50,404 bases of DNA from an uncultured Blautia sp. (lineage in GTDB: Bacteria > Bacillota > Clostridia > Lachnospirales > Lachnospiraceae). The DNA is taken from contig USPF01000005.1 of the NCBI GenBank assembly GCA_900556555.1, positions 1 to 50,404 of the forward strand, given 5' to 3'. The notes below the pieces were generated by a model. That model had not been told where the DNA came from. It searched no databases and saw nothing but the letters and a program-made list of their open reading frames with translations. Both the position numbers and the translations under genes were made by a program. Position 1 is the first letter of the stretch; each line of letters starts with the position of its first letter. Shown piece by piece: positions 42,399 to 50,404 of this stretch.

Positions 42399-42752
42399 TT
42401 AAATTCCTACCTTTCGTAAAAGTTTTATACTTTTTTCTGTATGAAAAGAATACTGCGATGATGTCTTTTTATATATCATCCCTCTCAACAAGGTTCCAAA
42501 ATCAATAATTTCATTTTCATACTGACGAAATAACAATGCCATATTATCATCCGCAACAGGTCCCATAACAATGTCATATTTATTATCCTTATTACACAAA
42601 GTATCTTTTACATTTGTAAATATTCGATTTCTATTATTCATAACAAATTTTGCCCATTCTTCCGTTGTTTCCAAACCGAAATCTTTATACAGTCTACACA
42701 TCGCTAAATTTATACTATCAATTGCAATATTACTTCCATGATATCATCTCAT
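42399..42752 (-). pseudogene. Broken DUF3990-like ADP-ribosyltransferase gene
   Basis: The natural start is the ATG at 42750-42752, which overlaps the stop of the upstream DUF3791-like gene as ATGA. The frame reads M-R-stop-YHGSNIAIDSINLAMCRLYKDFG, so codon 3 is TGA. Directly after KDFG the sequence jumps to LETTEEWAKFVMNNRN, without the GFYLT-type strand and following 50 or so residues expected in the family and present in the intact 217-residue relative nearby. The C-terminal part (YDIVMGPVADDNMALLFRQ, QYSFHTEKS) is well kept. A nonsense change plus an internal in-frame deletion of the catalytic Tyr region make it inactive. A 100-residue protein from the ATG at 42701 is possible but would lack the active site. 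Confidence 0.82.
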
Positions 42753-42967
42753 AACAGACCTCCGTTTTTCCGGCACAATATTCCCAAGTCTTCTATTATT
42801 GTTCCAAAATCTAAAGTATGCTCAACTTCGTAGTTTTCTTTTATAAATGCAATACCTTTGAATTGAAAAAGGTAGCGAAATGCTTCTTGTATGCTGAGAT
42901 TATGGTGTTGTGCAAATTCGTTTACACATGCAACAGTAAAATCTATTTTCTTTTTCTTGTCACTCAT
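42749..42967 (-). CDS. DUF3791-like small protein
   Basis: This 72-residue basic-then-acidic helical protein (FTVACVNEFAQHHNLSIQEAFRYLF, EHTLDFGTIIEDLG) is of the DUF3791 type usually found directly upstream of DUF3990 genes. AGGAGG is 6 bases before the ATG. A minus-strand TATAAT lies at 43052-43057 without a clear -35. Its stop overlaps the start of the broken transferase gene by ATGA, which shows the two once formed a coupled pair. The function is unknown; a regulatory or antitoxin-like role is speculation. Confidence 0.8.
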   Translation of the reverse strand: MSDKKKKIDFTVACVNEFAQHHNLSIQEAFRYLFQFKGIAFIKENYEVEHTLDFGTIIEDLGILCRKNGGLL

Positions 42968-43181
42968 GCAAAACCTCCTACTTCTTTGGCAAACGATTAT
43001 TTACATCATAAGCCCTCTATTTTTCTCCTCCCCATTGTTCCATTATTTTTCATTATACAATAATAGCCAGAATATAAAAAGCCCTTAACTTTCTCTCCCT
43101 AACCTCTTTATTCCTGCTCCTATTTCATATATAATCAGTTTAGACACAGGAATGAAAAAACACCAGAAGGAGTAAAGAACT

Positions 43182-46100
43182 ATGTTCACAGAACAGGATA
43201 TTAAAAACGAAGTGGGGAGAAGAGTCACCTACGAAAAAGGCCGTCAATTAGCAAATAATGGAAGTGTACTAGACTTATACATAGAAGAAAGTGATCTGGA
43301 TGACGGATTCTATATCAATGGTATTGTCCAGGGAAGTTATGACAATACCTATGAGGTATGGATTCTGATAAATGGGCATACTGGAGAAATTGAAGATTAC
43401 GCCTGTGACTGCCCTGCATTTCTTTCTTATACGGGAATGTGCAAACATTGTGCTGCTCTGGCACTGGAATTTCTGGCACAACAAAAAAATTCAAGGCAAC
43501 CTGATTTTCTTAAAAAAAGACTTTTGAAAACAGATACAGAAATATTGAATCTCATAGAAGGATTTGCACTCCGCAAACGTTTAAAAGAGCAGACCCCATG
43601 TGGGAATATCGAACTCACACCACAACTACATGAAACATACTCCTCTTTTTATTTTTCAAGAGATGCCCGTTATACCCTCACCTTTAAAATCGGTTCAAGG
43701 GATGGCCGGAACTATGTTTTAAAAAATATATCTGATTTTGTGAACCGTATCCTGAAAGAAGAAATGTATTCTTATGGGAAACAGTTATCCTTCGTGCATA
43801 GTAAAAATATATTTACGGAAAAAGCATGGAAATATGTTGCCATGATGGAAATGGGTGTGGAGCAGAGCATGCATACCTATCAATCTGTGGGAAAAGAACT
43901 TCCTCTGACCCCTGATTTGTGGGATATCTTTTTTGAGATTGTCAAAGGAGACAGCCTGGAGTTTGATTCCAATACCTCACGCATAAAAAATATAAATTTC
44001 ATAGAAAAAGAGCCGCCTGTAAAGTTGTTCCTGAACAAAGAAGAAGATAGTGGATTTCAAATAAAAATCCCGCCTGTAGAATTAATTTATGGAAACATAA
44101 AGCAATATGTACGAATAAAAAATACTATATATCCTTGTTCCGAAGAACTGAGTATGATTCTATCAGGATTTCTGGAGCTGGCAGATGAAAAAACGGAGAC
44201 AACCTACCACATATCCTCAAACGATATGCCTGCTTTCTGTGGATCTGTACTTCCTGAACTGGAGAACCTCCATGTCCTTGATAAAAAGGATTTGGATTTA
44301 AGTGAATTCCAGCCGAAAGAAGCTGAAATTTTCTACTATTTGGATGAAGAAAATGGAAGAGTCACTCTAAAAACCATGGGATCCTATGGGGAAGTTTCTT
44401 ATAATCTTCTAAATCCTCCAAGTTTTGCCAATGAATACCATGACCGAACAAAGGAAATGCTGGCAGTAAATCTTGGCCGCTCTTATTTTCCAAATGAAGA
44501 TACCTATGAAAAGATACTCTATTTTTCCTCAGATGACCATGACAGAATGTATCATTTACTGAGCACGGGAATCCAGCAGTTTGAAGAGCACGGCACCGTC
44601 TATGCCACAGATAAAATAAAAGGAAGAAAGCTGATATCATCATCCAAAACCCAAGTAGGTGTTGCCCTGAAAAGTGGCTTGCTTGAATTATCTGTCCAAA
44701 ACAATTCCTTTTCCCCTGAGGAACTGACAGGAATTTTAGATAATTATCGTAAAAAGAAAAAATATTACCGTATGAAGAGTGGAGATTATCTGCCATTAGA
44801 AGAAAATGCCCTGACTACAGTTGCTGAACTGCTAGACGGTCTTGGGATATCGGCCAAAGACCTGTCCGATGGCAAAATCGAAGTACCGCAATTTCGAGCA
44901 TGCTACGTGAATCAGGTTCTGAAACAAAAAGACGGTCATCTCCAGGTAGAACGTGATGCAGACTACAAATCCATTATCCGTGATATGAAGAATGTAGAAG
45001 ACAGTGATTTTCAGGTGCCTGCTACATTAAACCAGGTGCTCAGAGGTTATCAAAAATTAGGATTCCGCTGGCTGAATACCCTGGCAAAATTAGGCTTTGG
45101 CGGAATTCTGGCAGATGATATGGGGCTTGGGAAAACGCTACAGGTAATTTCCTATCTGCTATATAGAAAACAGATTCATCTTTCTGAAAAACCTTCCCTA
45201 GTTGTCTGCCCTGCTTCTTTAGTATATAACTGGGAGCATGAGTTCAAACGCTTTGCTCCTGAACTTACTGTAAGCATGCTCGTCGGAAATGCCCAGCAGC
45301 GGGAAGCACTGATTCAGAGCACAAATTCTGCCGACGTATGGATTACATCTTATGATATGTTAAAAAGAGATGTCTCTTTATACCGTGAATGCCACTTTGA
45401 TACAGAAATTATCGATGAAGCCCAAAACATTAAAAACCAGGGGACCCTGGCTGCAAAAGCGGTGAAAAAAATTCATGCGGATATCCGTTTTGCCCTAACA
45501 GGAACCCCCATTGAAAACCGTTTAAGTGAACTTTGGAGCATTTTTGACTACCTTATGCCTGGAATCCTGGGAACCTACGAAAAATTCCGAAAGGGATATG
45601 AACTTCCCATTGTACAAAATCAAGATACGAAGTTGACAGAGCGGTTGAAAAAAATGATATCCCCCTTTATTCTGCGAAGGGTCAAAAAAGAAGTGTTAAA
45701 AGAACTCCCTGATAAAATCGAACAGACCGTTTATTCTGAAATGGAACCAGAGCAAAGAAAAATATATGAAGCTCATGCATTGCAGCTTATGGAAACGCTG
45801 AAAAAACAGAGCCATGAAGATATCCAAAAAGAAAAACTCCAGATACTGGCAGAATTAACAAGGCTTCGCCAAATCTGCTGCTCACCGAAAATGCTGTATG
45901 AAAATTACAAGGAGACATCTGGGAAACTTTCCACCTGCCTGGAGTTAGTAAATCAGGCAATCGAAGGAAATCATAAAGTACTGATTTTCTCTCAGTTTAC
46001 AAGTATCTTCCCACTCTTGGGAGAACGCTTAAAACAGATGAAAGTTCCCTACTATGAACTCACAGGCCAGACGCCAAAAGAAGAACGAATACGTCTGGTA

Positions 46101-46430
46101 GAGGAATTTAATTCCAATGAAGTGCCTGTATTTCTGATTTCCCTGAAAGCAGGCGGAACTGGATTGAACCTGACTGCAGCCAGCATCGTCATCCATTTTG
46201 ACCCATGGTGGAATCTGGCTGCACAAAATCAGGCAACAGACCGTGCTCACAGAATCGGTCAGGACAAAGAGGTGGTTGTTTTCAAGCTGATTGCCCAAAA
46301 TACTATAGAAGAAAAAATCATTGGCTTACAGGAGCAGAAACAAAAACTAGCAAGCCAGATTCTGGAGGGCGAAGGTGTCGCAATCTCCACATTGACGAAA
46401 GAAGATTTTATGAATATTCTTGAGTTTTAA
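43182..46430 (+). CDS. SNF2-family DNA translocase with N-terminal SWIM zinc finger
   Basis: This 1082-residue cytoplasmic protein has a SWIM zinc finger near residues 75-89 (C75, C77, C87, H89), a middle region of about 500 residues typical of bacterial SNF2-associated proteins, then the SNF2 motor. Motor motifs are ADDMGLGKT (Walker A near residue 648), IIDEAQNIKN (DEAQ box near 745), LTGTPIENRLSELWS, and in the second lobe FSQFTSIF, LISLKAGGTGLNLT and QATDRAHRIGQ. It should move along duplex DNA and remodel protein-DNA complexes. Bacterial SWIM-SNF2 proteins are known but their roles are mostly unclear. AAGGAG precedes the ATG; a -10 box is at 43130-43135. Confidence 0.95.
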   Translation: MFTEQDIKNEVGRRVTYEKGRQLANNGSVLDLYIEESDLDDGFYINGIVQGSYDNTYEVWILINGHTGEIEDYACDCPAFLSYTGMCKHCAALALEFLAQQKNSRQPDFLKKRLLKTDTEILNLIEGFALRKRLKEQTPCGNIELTPQLHETYSSFYFSRDARYTLTFKIGSRDGRNYVLKNISDFVNRILKEEMYSYGKQLSFVHSKNIFTEKAWKYVAMMEMGVEQSMHTYQSVGKELPLTPDLWDIFFEIVKGDSLEFDSNTSRIKNINFIEKEPPVKLFLNKEEDSGFQIKIPPVELIYGNIKQYVRIKNTIYPCSEELSMILSGFLELADEKTETTYHISSNDMPAFCGSVLPELENLHVLDKKDLDLSEFQPKEAEIFYYLDEENGRVTLKTMGSYGEVSYNLLNPPSFANEYHDRTKEMLAVNLGRSYFPNEDTYEKILYFSSDDHDRMYHLLSTGIQQFEEHGTVYATDKIKGRKLISSSKTQVGVALKSGLLELSVQNNSFSPEELTGILDNYRKKKKYYRMKSGDYLPLEENALTTVAELLDGLGISAKDLSDGKIEVPQFRACYVNQVLKQKDGHLQVERDADYKSIIRDMKNVEDSDFQVPATLNQVLRGYQKLGFRWLNTLAKLGFGGILADDMGLGKTLQVISYLLYRKQIHLSEKPSLVVCPASLVYNWEHEFKRFAPELTVSMLVGNAQQREALIQSTNSADVWITSYDMLKRDVSLYRECHFDTEIIDEAQNIKNQGTLAAKAVKKIHADIRFALTGTPIENRLSELWSIFDYLMPGILGTYEKFRKGYELPIVQNQDTKLTERLKKMISPFILRRVKKEVLKELPDKIEQTVYSEMEPEQRKIYEAHALQLMETLKKQSHEDIQKEKLQILAELTRLRQICCSPKMLYENYKETSGKLSTCLELVNQAIEGNHKVLIFSQFTSIFPLLGERLKQMKVPYYELTGQTPKEERIRLVEEFNSNEVPVFLISLKAGGTGLNLTAASIVIHFDPWWNLAAQNQATDRAHRIGQDKEVVVFKLIAQNTIEEKIIGLQEQKQKLASQILEGEGVAISTLTKEDFMNILEF

Positions 46431-46436
46431 CTTAAA

Positions 46437-46477
46437 AAGAGGGTCTGCCAAGAGCATATTTCCTGACTGACCCTCTT
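46437..46477. terminator. Shared terminator between SNF2 and MATE genes
   Basis: The 9-bp arms AAGAGGGTC and GACCCTCTT are flanked on the minus strand by CTCTTTTTAAG. It is strongest for the MATE/dehydrogenase transcript and may also serve the SNF2 gene. Confidence 0.85.
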
Positions 46478-46484
46478 ACATTTC

Positions 46485-47876
46485 TTAACTAATCTCTTTT
46501 CTCAAAGGATTCCATTCCCCTCTGAAATAACGTATGATAAACAAACTTCCCAGACACACATTGTTGGCAATCATACAGCCCCAGACTGCATATAAGCCCA
46601 GATGGAACACATGAACGCAGAGGAAAGTAAGAAATACTCTTACGCCCCACATACTGAAAAGAGCATAATAAAACGGTTTTACAGTATCTCCTACTCCATT
46701 AAAGATTCCTTCCAAAATAACCAGGACGCCAAACATAGGCTCTGAAATTGCCACCATCCGAAGCACCACTGTGCCAAGTGCAATTACTTCGTGTTCTTTT
46801 GTAAAAATAGACAGAAGCTGCGGTGCAAATAGAAATAGCAATGCACCCGAAGCTGTCATAACCACAAGAATCATGACAATCAGCATTCTCGTCAATGCGT
46901 GCAGACGTTTCTCATCTTTTGCACCTATGGCATTTCCTGCAAGTGTAGCGGAAGCTGTCTGCATGCCATATCCCGGAATATAAAAGGCCTGTTCTACGGT
47001 AAGTGCTATGGAATGTGCCGCAAATGCCACCGTTCCCAGTCCAGTTACCAAAGATGCAAACACAACATGTCCTAGACAAGTTGCCATACGCTCCATTGCA
47101 ACCGGTAACCCTACTCGGATACATGGGGCAAGGATGGTTCTTTCTGGTCTGATTTTGCATCCTTTTGGCGACACATAAGAATTCTTATATAAGGCAATGG
47201 TCATCAGGATTCCTCCCACCACAAAGGAAACTGCCGTACCGATTCCCGCTCCAACAGCTCCGTATCCAAAACCAAACATTTTCACATTTTTTCCTGCAAT
47301 CTGTATCATACGTGTATCGTAAATAAAAATATAATTTAAAATAATATTGATGATATTCATGCAAACATTTACCAGCATAGGGGTTTTCGTATCTCCAACT
47401 GCCCTTAAAACTGCTCCGAAAACAATAATCGCACTTCGAAACAACATGGGAAGACAGATGATAGCAAAATAAAGAGACGCATCCTGTCTTATCTTTTCTT
47501 CTACTCCCATCCAGACCGGGAGCACTGGGCTTATTAGCAATGTAAGCACGCCTACTACAACGCCTGCTACCATGGTGACCAGCACAGACTGTACCGATGC
47601 CCTTTTCACATCTTTATATGATTTTGCACCCATACTCTTGGAAATAAATGCCATAAACCCGATTCCCATTGCAAATAATGGCCCATTCACAAGCCAGGTT
47701 ACGGACGTACTCATTCCTACTGTTGCAGTTGCATCTGCTCCGATTCTTCCGACCATGGCTGCATCAATATATTGCACCAGAGTCTGCAGCATCTGCTCCA
47801 GCAAAGTAGGCCATGCCAAGGTAACAATCGCCAAAAACAACTCTTTTTTATATCCTATATTTTTTTTCTTTTTCAT
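46485..47876 (-). CDS. MATE-family efflux transporter
   Basis: This 463-residue, twelve-helix MATE exporter begins a first helix at LFLAIVTLAWPTLLEQMLQT, with VQYIDAAMVGRIGADATATVG after it and the half-repeat VGLPVAMERMATCLGHVVFA. It lies 25 bases downstream of a zinc-dependent dehydrogenase gene, so the two are probably cotranscribed. It is distinct from the other two MATE proteins in this window. The substrate is unknown. Confidence 0.92.
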   Translation of the reverse strand: MKKKKNIGYKKELFLAIVTLAWPTLLEQMLQTLVQYIDAAMVGRIGADATATVGMSTSVTWLVNGPLFAMGIGFMAFISKSMGAKSYKDVKRASVQSVLVTMVAGVVVGVLTLLISPVLPVWMGVEEKIRQDASLYFAIICLPMLFRSAIIVFGAVLRAVGDTKTPMLVNVCMNIINIILNYIFIYDTRMIQIAGKNVKMFGFGYGAVGAGIGTAVSFVVGGILMTIALYKNSYVSPKGCKIRPERTILAPCIRVGLPVAMERMATCLGHVVFASLVTGLGTVAFAAHSIALTVEQAFYIPGYGMQTASATLAGNAIGAKDEKRLHALTRMLIVMILVVMTASGALLFLFAPQLLSIFTKEHEVIALGTVVLRMVAISEPMFGVLVILEGIFNGVGDTVKPFYYALFSMWGVRVFLTFLCVHVFHLGLYAVWGCMIANNVCLGSLFIIRYFRGEWNPLRKEIS

Positions 47877-47901
47877 TTTCCTACTTTCCTAACTATTCTA
47901 T

Positions 47902-48942
47902 CTATGGCCGAATCGCCACTTTAATTACATTCTCTTTTCGATGCTCAAAAATATCATACGCATGCTCAATTTCCCTCAGCGAAAAGGTATGGGTAATCAG
48001 TGGTGTGGTATCAATTTTCTTCTCTTCTATCAGTTTTAAGGTTTCATCACAGTCGCATCCATCTACTCCACCAGTCTTAAAAATCAGGTTTTTTCCATAC
48101 ATTTTAGGCAACGGAATGCTCTGACTCTCCTCATAGAGTGCTACAATGGTTACAATGGCATTTGGTCTTGCCACTTTCCATGCCAGTTCAAAGGTCTGAG
48201 AACCTCCTGCCACTTCCAGAACACGGTCTGCTCCACCATGCTCACTATGCTCTTTTACAAAGGTTTCTACATCACACTCTGCAGGATTTACCACCAGAAC
48301 CTCCGGATAATGTTCTTTTACAAAGGCGATTCTCACCGGATCTACCTCACATAAAATAATATTTTTCGGCTGTTTCAGCATCACACACAGAAGCGTGCAG
48401 ATACCAGTGGGACCTCCGCCAAGGATTACAACGGTATCCTCCTGGCTGATTTCTGAAATTCTTGCAGCCCAGAATCCTGTGGCAAGCACATCTCCTACGA
48501 ACAAAGCCTCTTCGTCTGTAATGGAATCTGCAATCTTATTCAAGCCCTGATTTGCATAAGGAACACGGACATATTCTGCCTGTCCGCCATCAATCCGGCA
48601 ACCAAGTGCCCATCCGCCATTTTTATCCGTACAGTTATTTACAAAACCATGCTGACAAAAATAACATTCTCCACAGAAGGTTTCCACATTCACCGTCACT
48701 CTGTCTCCTGGCTTAACCTTTGTCACCTGGTTTCCAACCTCTTCTACGATTCCTACCATCTCATGGCCTACCGTAATACCTGGAACTGCCCTTGGCACTG
48801 CACCATGTTTAATATGGATATCACTGGAACAGATACTTGCCAGCGTTACCCGGACAATGGCATCCTGCTCCTCTAAAATCCCCGGTTTTTCTTTTTCTTC
48901 TAATACAAATTTCCCCTGCTCTTTATATGTATATGCAAGCAT
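47902..48942 (-). CDS. Zinc-dependent medium-chain alcohol dehydrogenase
   Basis: This 346-residue NAD(P)-dependent dehydrogenase is of the threonine/sorbitol dehydrogenase branch. Catalytic zinc ligands are likely C38 (CSSDIH) and H60-E61 (GHE). The structural zinc lobe has C90, C93, C96 and C104. The Rossmann motif is VILGGGPTGICTLL, followed by CEVDPVR for the cofactor. The substrate (polyol, alcohol or amino alcohol) cannot be told. GGGGGA precedes the ATG. It is first in a two-gene unit with the MATE exporter. Confidence 0.92.
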   Translation of the reverse strand: MLAYTYKEQGKFVLEEKEKPGILEEQDAIVRVTLASICSSDIHIKHGAVPRAVPGITVGHEMVGIVEEVGNQVTKVKPGDRVTVNVETFCGECYFCQHGFVNNCTDKNGGWALGCRIDGGQAEYVRVPYANQGLNKIADSITDEEALFVGDVLATGFWAARISEISQEDTVVILGGGPTGICTLLCVMLKQPKNIILCEVDPVRIAFVKEHYPEVLVVNPAECDVETFVKEHSEHGGADRVLEVAGGSQTFELAWKVARPNAIVTIVALYEESQSIPLPKMYGKNLIFKTGGVDGCDCDETLKLIEEKKIDTTPLITHTFSLREIEHAYDIFEHRKENVIKVAIRP

Positions 48943-48968
48943 TTCCTATCCCCCATTTCTTCTCTTTT

Positions 48969-49562
48969 TTAACAAATCCCTACTACACGCAAAGCACACC
49001 AGACAAGCAGCAGTGCCATCACTGCATTCATCCCTTTATAATGCTTTCCGTAGAATATCTTCAAAACATTTCCGGCAAAAGCCCAGATTAAATTTCCAAT
49101 TGCCCCCAATATCATAAGATAAAAAGCAAACCCTAAAAGCAGCGGAATCCGGCTTACATGAGGTAAGATAAACGACGAAAACATAGTAAGCCCATAGATG
49201 ATAATTTTTACATTAATAAGCTGCAGAAAAAATCCCATAAGATAGTGGGGCTCTTTTTCTGCATCATTTTCTCCCGGTGGAAGTCTTTGGAATGTTTTAT
49301 ATGCCAGATACAACATATAAATGCCCCCCACATACTTCATAACCGGCTGAATCCCAGGCACAATAGAGGCCAGAGTCTTACAAAAAATACCGCTCAAAAT
49401 CATCAGGGACAGGGATCCTGTCCAAATCCCAAACATAAAGGGCAGATTCTTTTTGAATCCATATTTGCTGGCTGATGACAGCAGTAAAATATTATTTGGT
49501 CCCGGTGACCACACGGTAATACATGCCGTCAGGGTCATTTCCAGAAAAACTGCAGGCGACAT
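48969..49562 (-). CDS. LysE/RhtB-family amino acid exporter
   Basis: This 197-residue membrane protein with six helices has the LysE/RhtB start (TACITVWSPGPNNILLLSSASKYGFKKNLPFMFGIWTG). Members export amino acids or similar small molecules. AGAGAGG is 8 bases before the ATG. The predicted transcript from the promoter at 49678-49706 passes through a terminator-like hairpin (49605-49656) before the gene, so expression may be conditional. Confidence 0.92.
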   Translation of the reverse strand: MSPAVFLEMTLTACITVWSPGPNNILLLSSASKYGFKKNLPFMFGIWTGSLSLMILSGIFCKTLASIVPGIQPVMKYVGGIYMLYLAYKTFQRLPPGENDAEKEPHYLMGFFLQLINVKIIIYGLTMFSSFILPHVSRIPLLLGFAFYLMILGAIGNLIWAFAGNVLKIFYGKHYKGMNAVMALLLVWCALRVVGIC

Positions 49563-49604
49563 AGTAAAATCCTCTCTGTCAAGCTTTTATAATGATAACA
49601 AAAA

Positions 49605-49656
49605 CATAGAAATACCACCTCTTGGCTTATAAAAGTTTCGAGGTAGTTTTTCTATG
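49605..49656 (-). terminator. Leader hairpin / terminator upstream of the LysE-type gene
   Basis: Arms of 17 bases (49605-49621 and 49640-49656) pair with one A-A mismatch and one G-U pair. The minus strand continues TTTTTGTT. It stands between a promoter (49678-49706) and the LysE-type start, so it is either an attenuator of that gene or the end of a small RNA of about 65 bases. Confidence 0.78.
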
Positions 49657-49677
49657 TCTATTTCGTTCTTTATTCGT

Positions 49678-49706
49678 ATTTTATCATGTTCCTTCTCATC
49701 TGACAA
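49678..49706 (-). promoter_or_regulatory. Sigma-A promoter upstream of the LysE leader hairpin
   Basis: On the minus strand there is TTGTCA (49701-49706), 17 bases, then TAAAAT (49678-49683). The stretch 49707-49836 holds nothing else I can recognise. Confidence 0.7.
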
Positions 49707-49836
49707 TGTAGAGAAAAGGATTGAAACAGAACAGATTTATTTCTTGTGCAAAAAATAGCTAGAGTATTTTCTTTCCCTTCTTATTTTCTGATTGTGTATC
49801 ATTATTTTAAAACTCTACTTTACTTTCAAGCAACAA

Positions 49837-49911
49837 AATACCCCTATTCTTCCTGACACCTCTGGAAATTTTAAAATTTGAGGTGCATATTACATAGAAG
49901 AAAGGGGTATT
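49837..49911 (-). terminator. Long two-part hairpin after the OmpA-domain gene
   Basis: The outer arms (AATACCCCT-A-TTCTTC with GAAGAA-A-GGGGTATT) enclose an inner CACCTC/GAGGTG stem whose loop holds the palindrome AAATTTTAAAATTT. The minus strand continues with TTTTGTTG. It is about 25 bases after the stop codon, so a terminator is likely, but it is longer and more elaborate than the others here. Confidence 0.75.
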
Positions 49912-49935
49912 CTTTAACAAGAACCACACTATATT

Positions 49936-50404
49936 CTATTTATTATTTTTCAGCAACTCCTGAGCGATTGGATCATCAACATCCAAAATGACTACTCGTC
50001 TATTCTTTTTCCCCTCAGATTCTACAAACTTTCCGTTGGCATCTCTATCTTTTCCCCGTTCAAACGGGTCATTCTCATATCCCAGTCCCACAACTTTAAT
50101 CTGAGATTCCGGCACTTTATAGATTTCTGTAAGAAGTTTCTTTACCGCTTCGGTTCTCCGTAGTGACAAATCCACACAGCTTTCCTGCGTTCCGTCTGTA
50201 GCTGTCGTTCCAGCGATCAGTATTGAATGATCCGGATTGGCAAGAATCGCCTCTGCCACTGGTTTCAGAACCTTTTTCGCTTTTTCTTCATCGATAAATT
50301 CTGCCTTATTGATTACAAACTGTACCTGTGTCTCATTGATTTCAAACGGCTTCTCAAATACAAGCGTATTCTGCTTCGGAGGTTCCGGCTCTGAAGATTT
50401 GATT
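49936..50404 (-). CDS. OmpA/MotB-domain protein (partial, N-terminus beyond window)
   Basis: The frame is open to the right edge, giving at least 155 C-terminal residues. The domain is the peptidoglycan-binding OmpA_C/MotB fold: FVINKAEFIDEEKAKKVLKP, ILIAGTTATDGT, DLSLRRTEAVKKLL with the conserved Arg pair, IKVVGLGYENDP and KNRRVVILD. In a Gram-positive it would anchor a membrane or surface protein to the cell wall. What precedes the domain (membrane helix, other domain) is outside the window. Confidence 0.88.
   Translation of the reverse strand, partial: IKSSEPEPPKQNTLVFEKPFEINETQVQFVINKAEFIDEEKAKKVLKPVAEAILANPDHSILIAGTTATDGTQESCVDLSLRRTEAVKKLLTEIYKVPESQIKVVGLGYENDPFERGKDRDANGKFVESEGKKNRRVVILDVDDPIAQELLKNNK

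Noticed and set aside
42399..42701. Stand-alone 100-residue gene from the internal ATG
   Set aside because: The ATGA-coupled true start at 42752, the TGA at codon 3 and the absent active-site region show it is the tail of a broken transferase gene. There is no ribosome site before the internal ATG.

Overview
The window reads as low-GC, gut-type Firmicutes chromosome, most likely Lachnospiraceae. The grounds are strong AGGAGG ribosome-binding sites with several TTG/GTG starts, consensus sigma-A promoters, a spoIIID sporulation gene with a sigma-E-type promoter, lipoprotein-anchored sugar-binding proteins, and YesM/YesN regulators beside glycan genes. I see no tRNA, rRNA, CRISPR array or intact insertion sequence. 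Most genes lie on the minus strand.

Region 1-18.8 kb is a carbohydrate region. A galactose/glucose-type ABC importer (mglB-mglA-mglC, cut by the left edge) has two oddities: its binding protein is circularly permuted relative to E. coli MglB, and its permease carries a coiled-coil N-terminal extension of about 220 residues. Upstream of it on the same strand is an apparent operon of about 12 kb: lipoprotein binding protein, two permeases, GH88 unsaturated glucuronyl hydrolase, two sulfatases, a YesM-like histidine kinase, a YesN-like regulator and a YihS-like aldose-ketose isomerase, ending in a strong terminator. The enzymes suggest uptake, desulfation and cleavage of unsaturated glycosaminoglycan oligosaccharides. 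A separately transcribed FGGY sugar kinase follows.

Region 18.8-33.9 kb holds transport, stress and housekeeping genes: a MATE exporter, an MFS transporter, YitT and GNAT genes, guaA, a CDF metal exporter behind a NiCo (czcD) riboswitch with a terminator, a MATE plus Qnr-like pentapeptide gene pair, spoIIID, a heterodimeric ABC exporter, and a YitT/MerR divergent pair. Two promoters here have the 19-bp spacer and central dyad typical of MerR-activated promoters.

Region 33.9-39.9 kb has a GtrA / GT2 / YfhO three-component envelope glycosylation set, divergent from an OmpR/VanS-type two-component system.

Region 39.9-43.0 kb is a small conflict-type island. It holds an intact DUF3990-like ADP-ribosyltransferase gene, an unknown 138-residue gene and a NADAR-domain gene in a tight operon, a fragment of a type I restriction specificity subunit, and a second related module whose transferase is broken by a stop codon and a deletion. 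The transferase/unknown/NADAR trio is the best candidate for an undescribed system.

Region 43-50.4 kb carries a SWIM-SNF2 helicase-like protein, a MATE exporter plus zinc alcohol dehydrogenase pair, a LysE-type exporter with a terminator-like hairpin in its leader, and the C-terminal part of an OmpA/MotB-domain protein running off the right edge.
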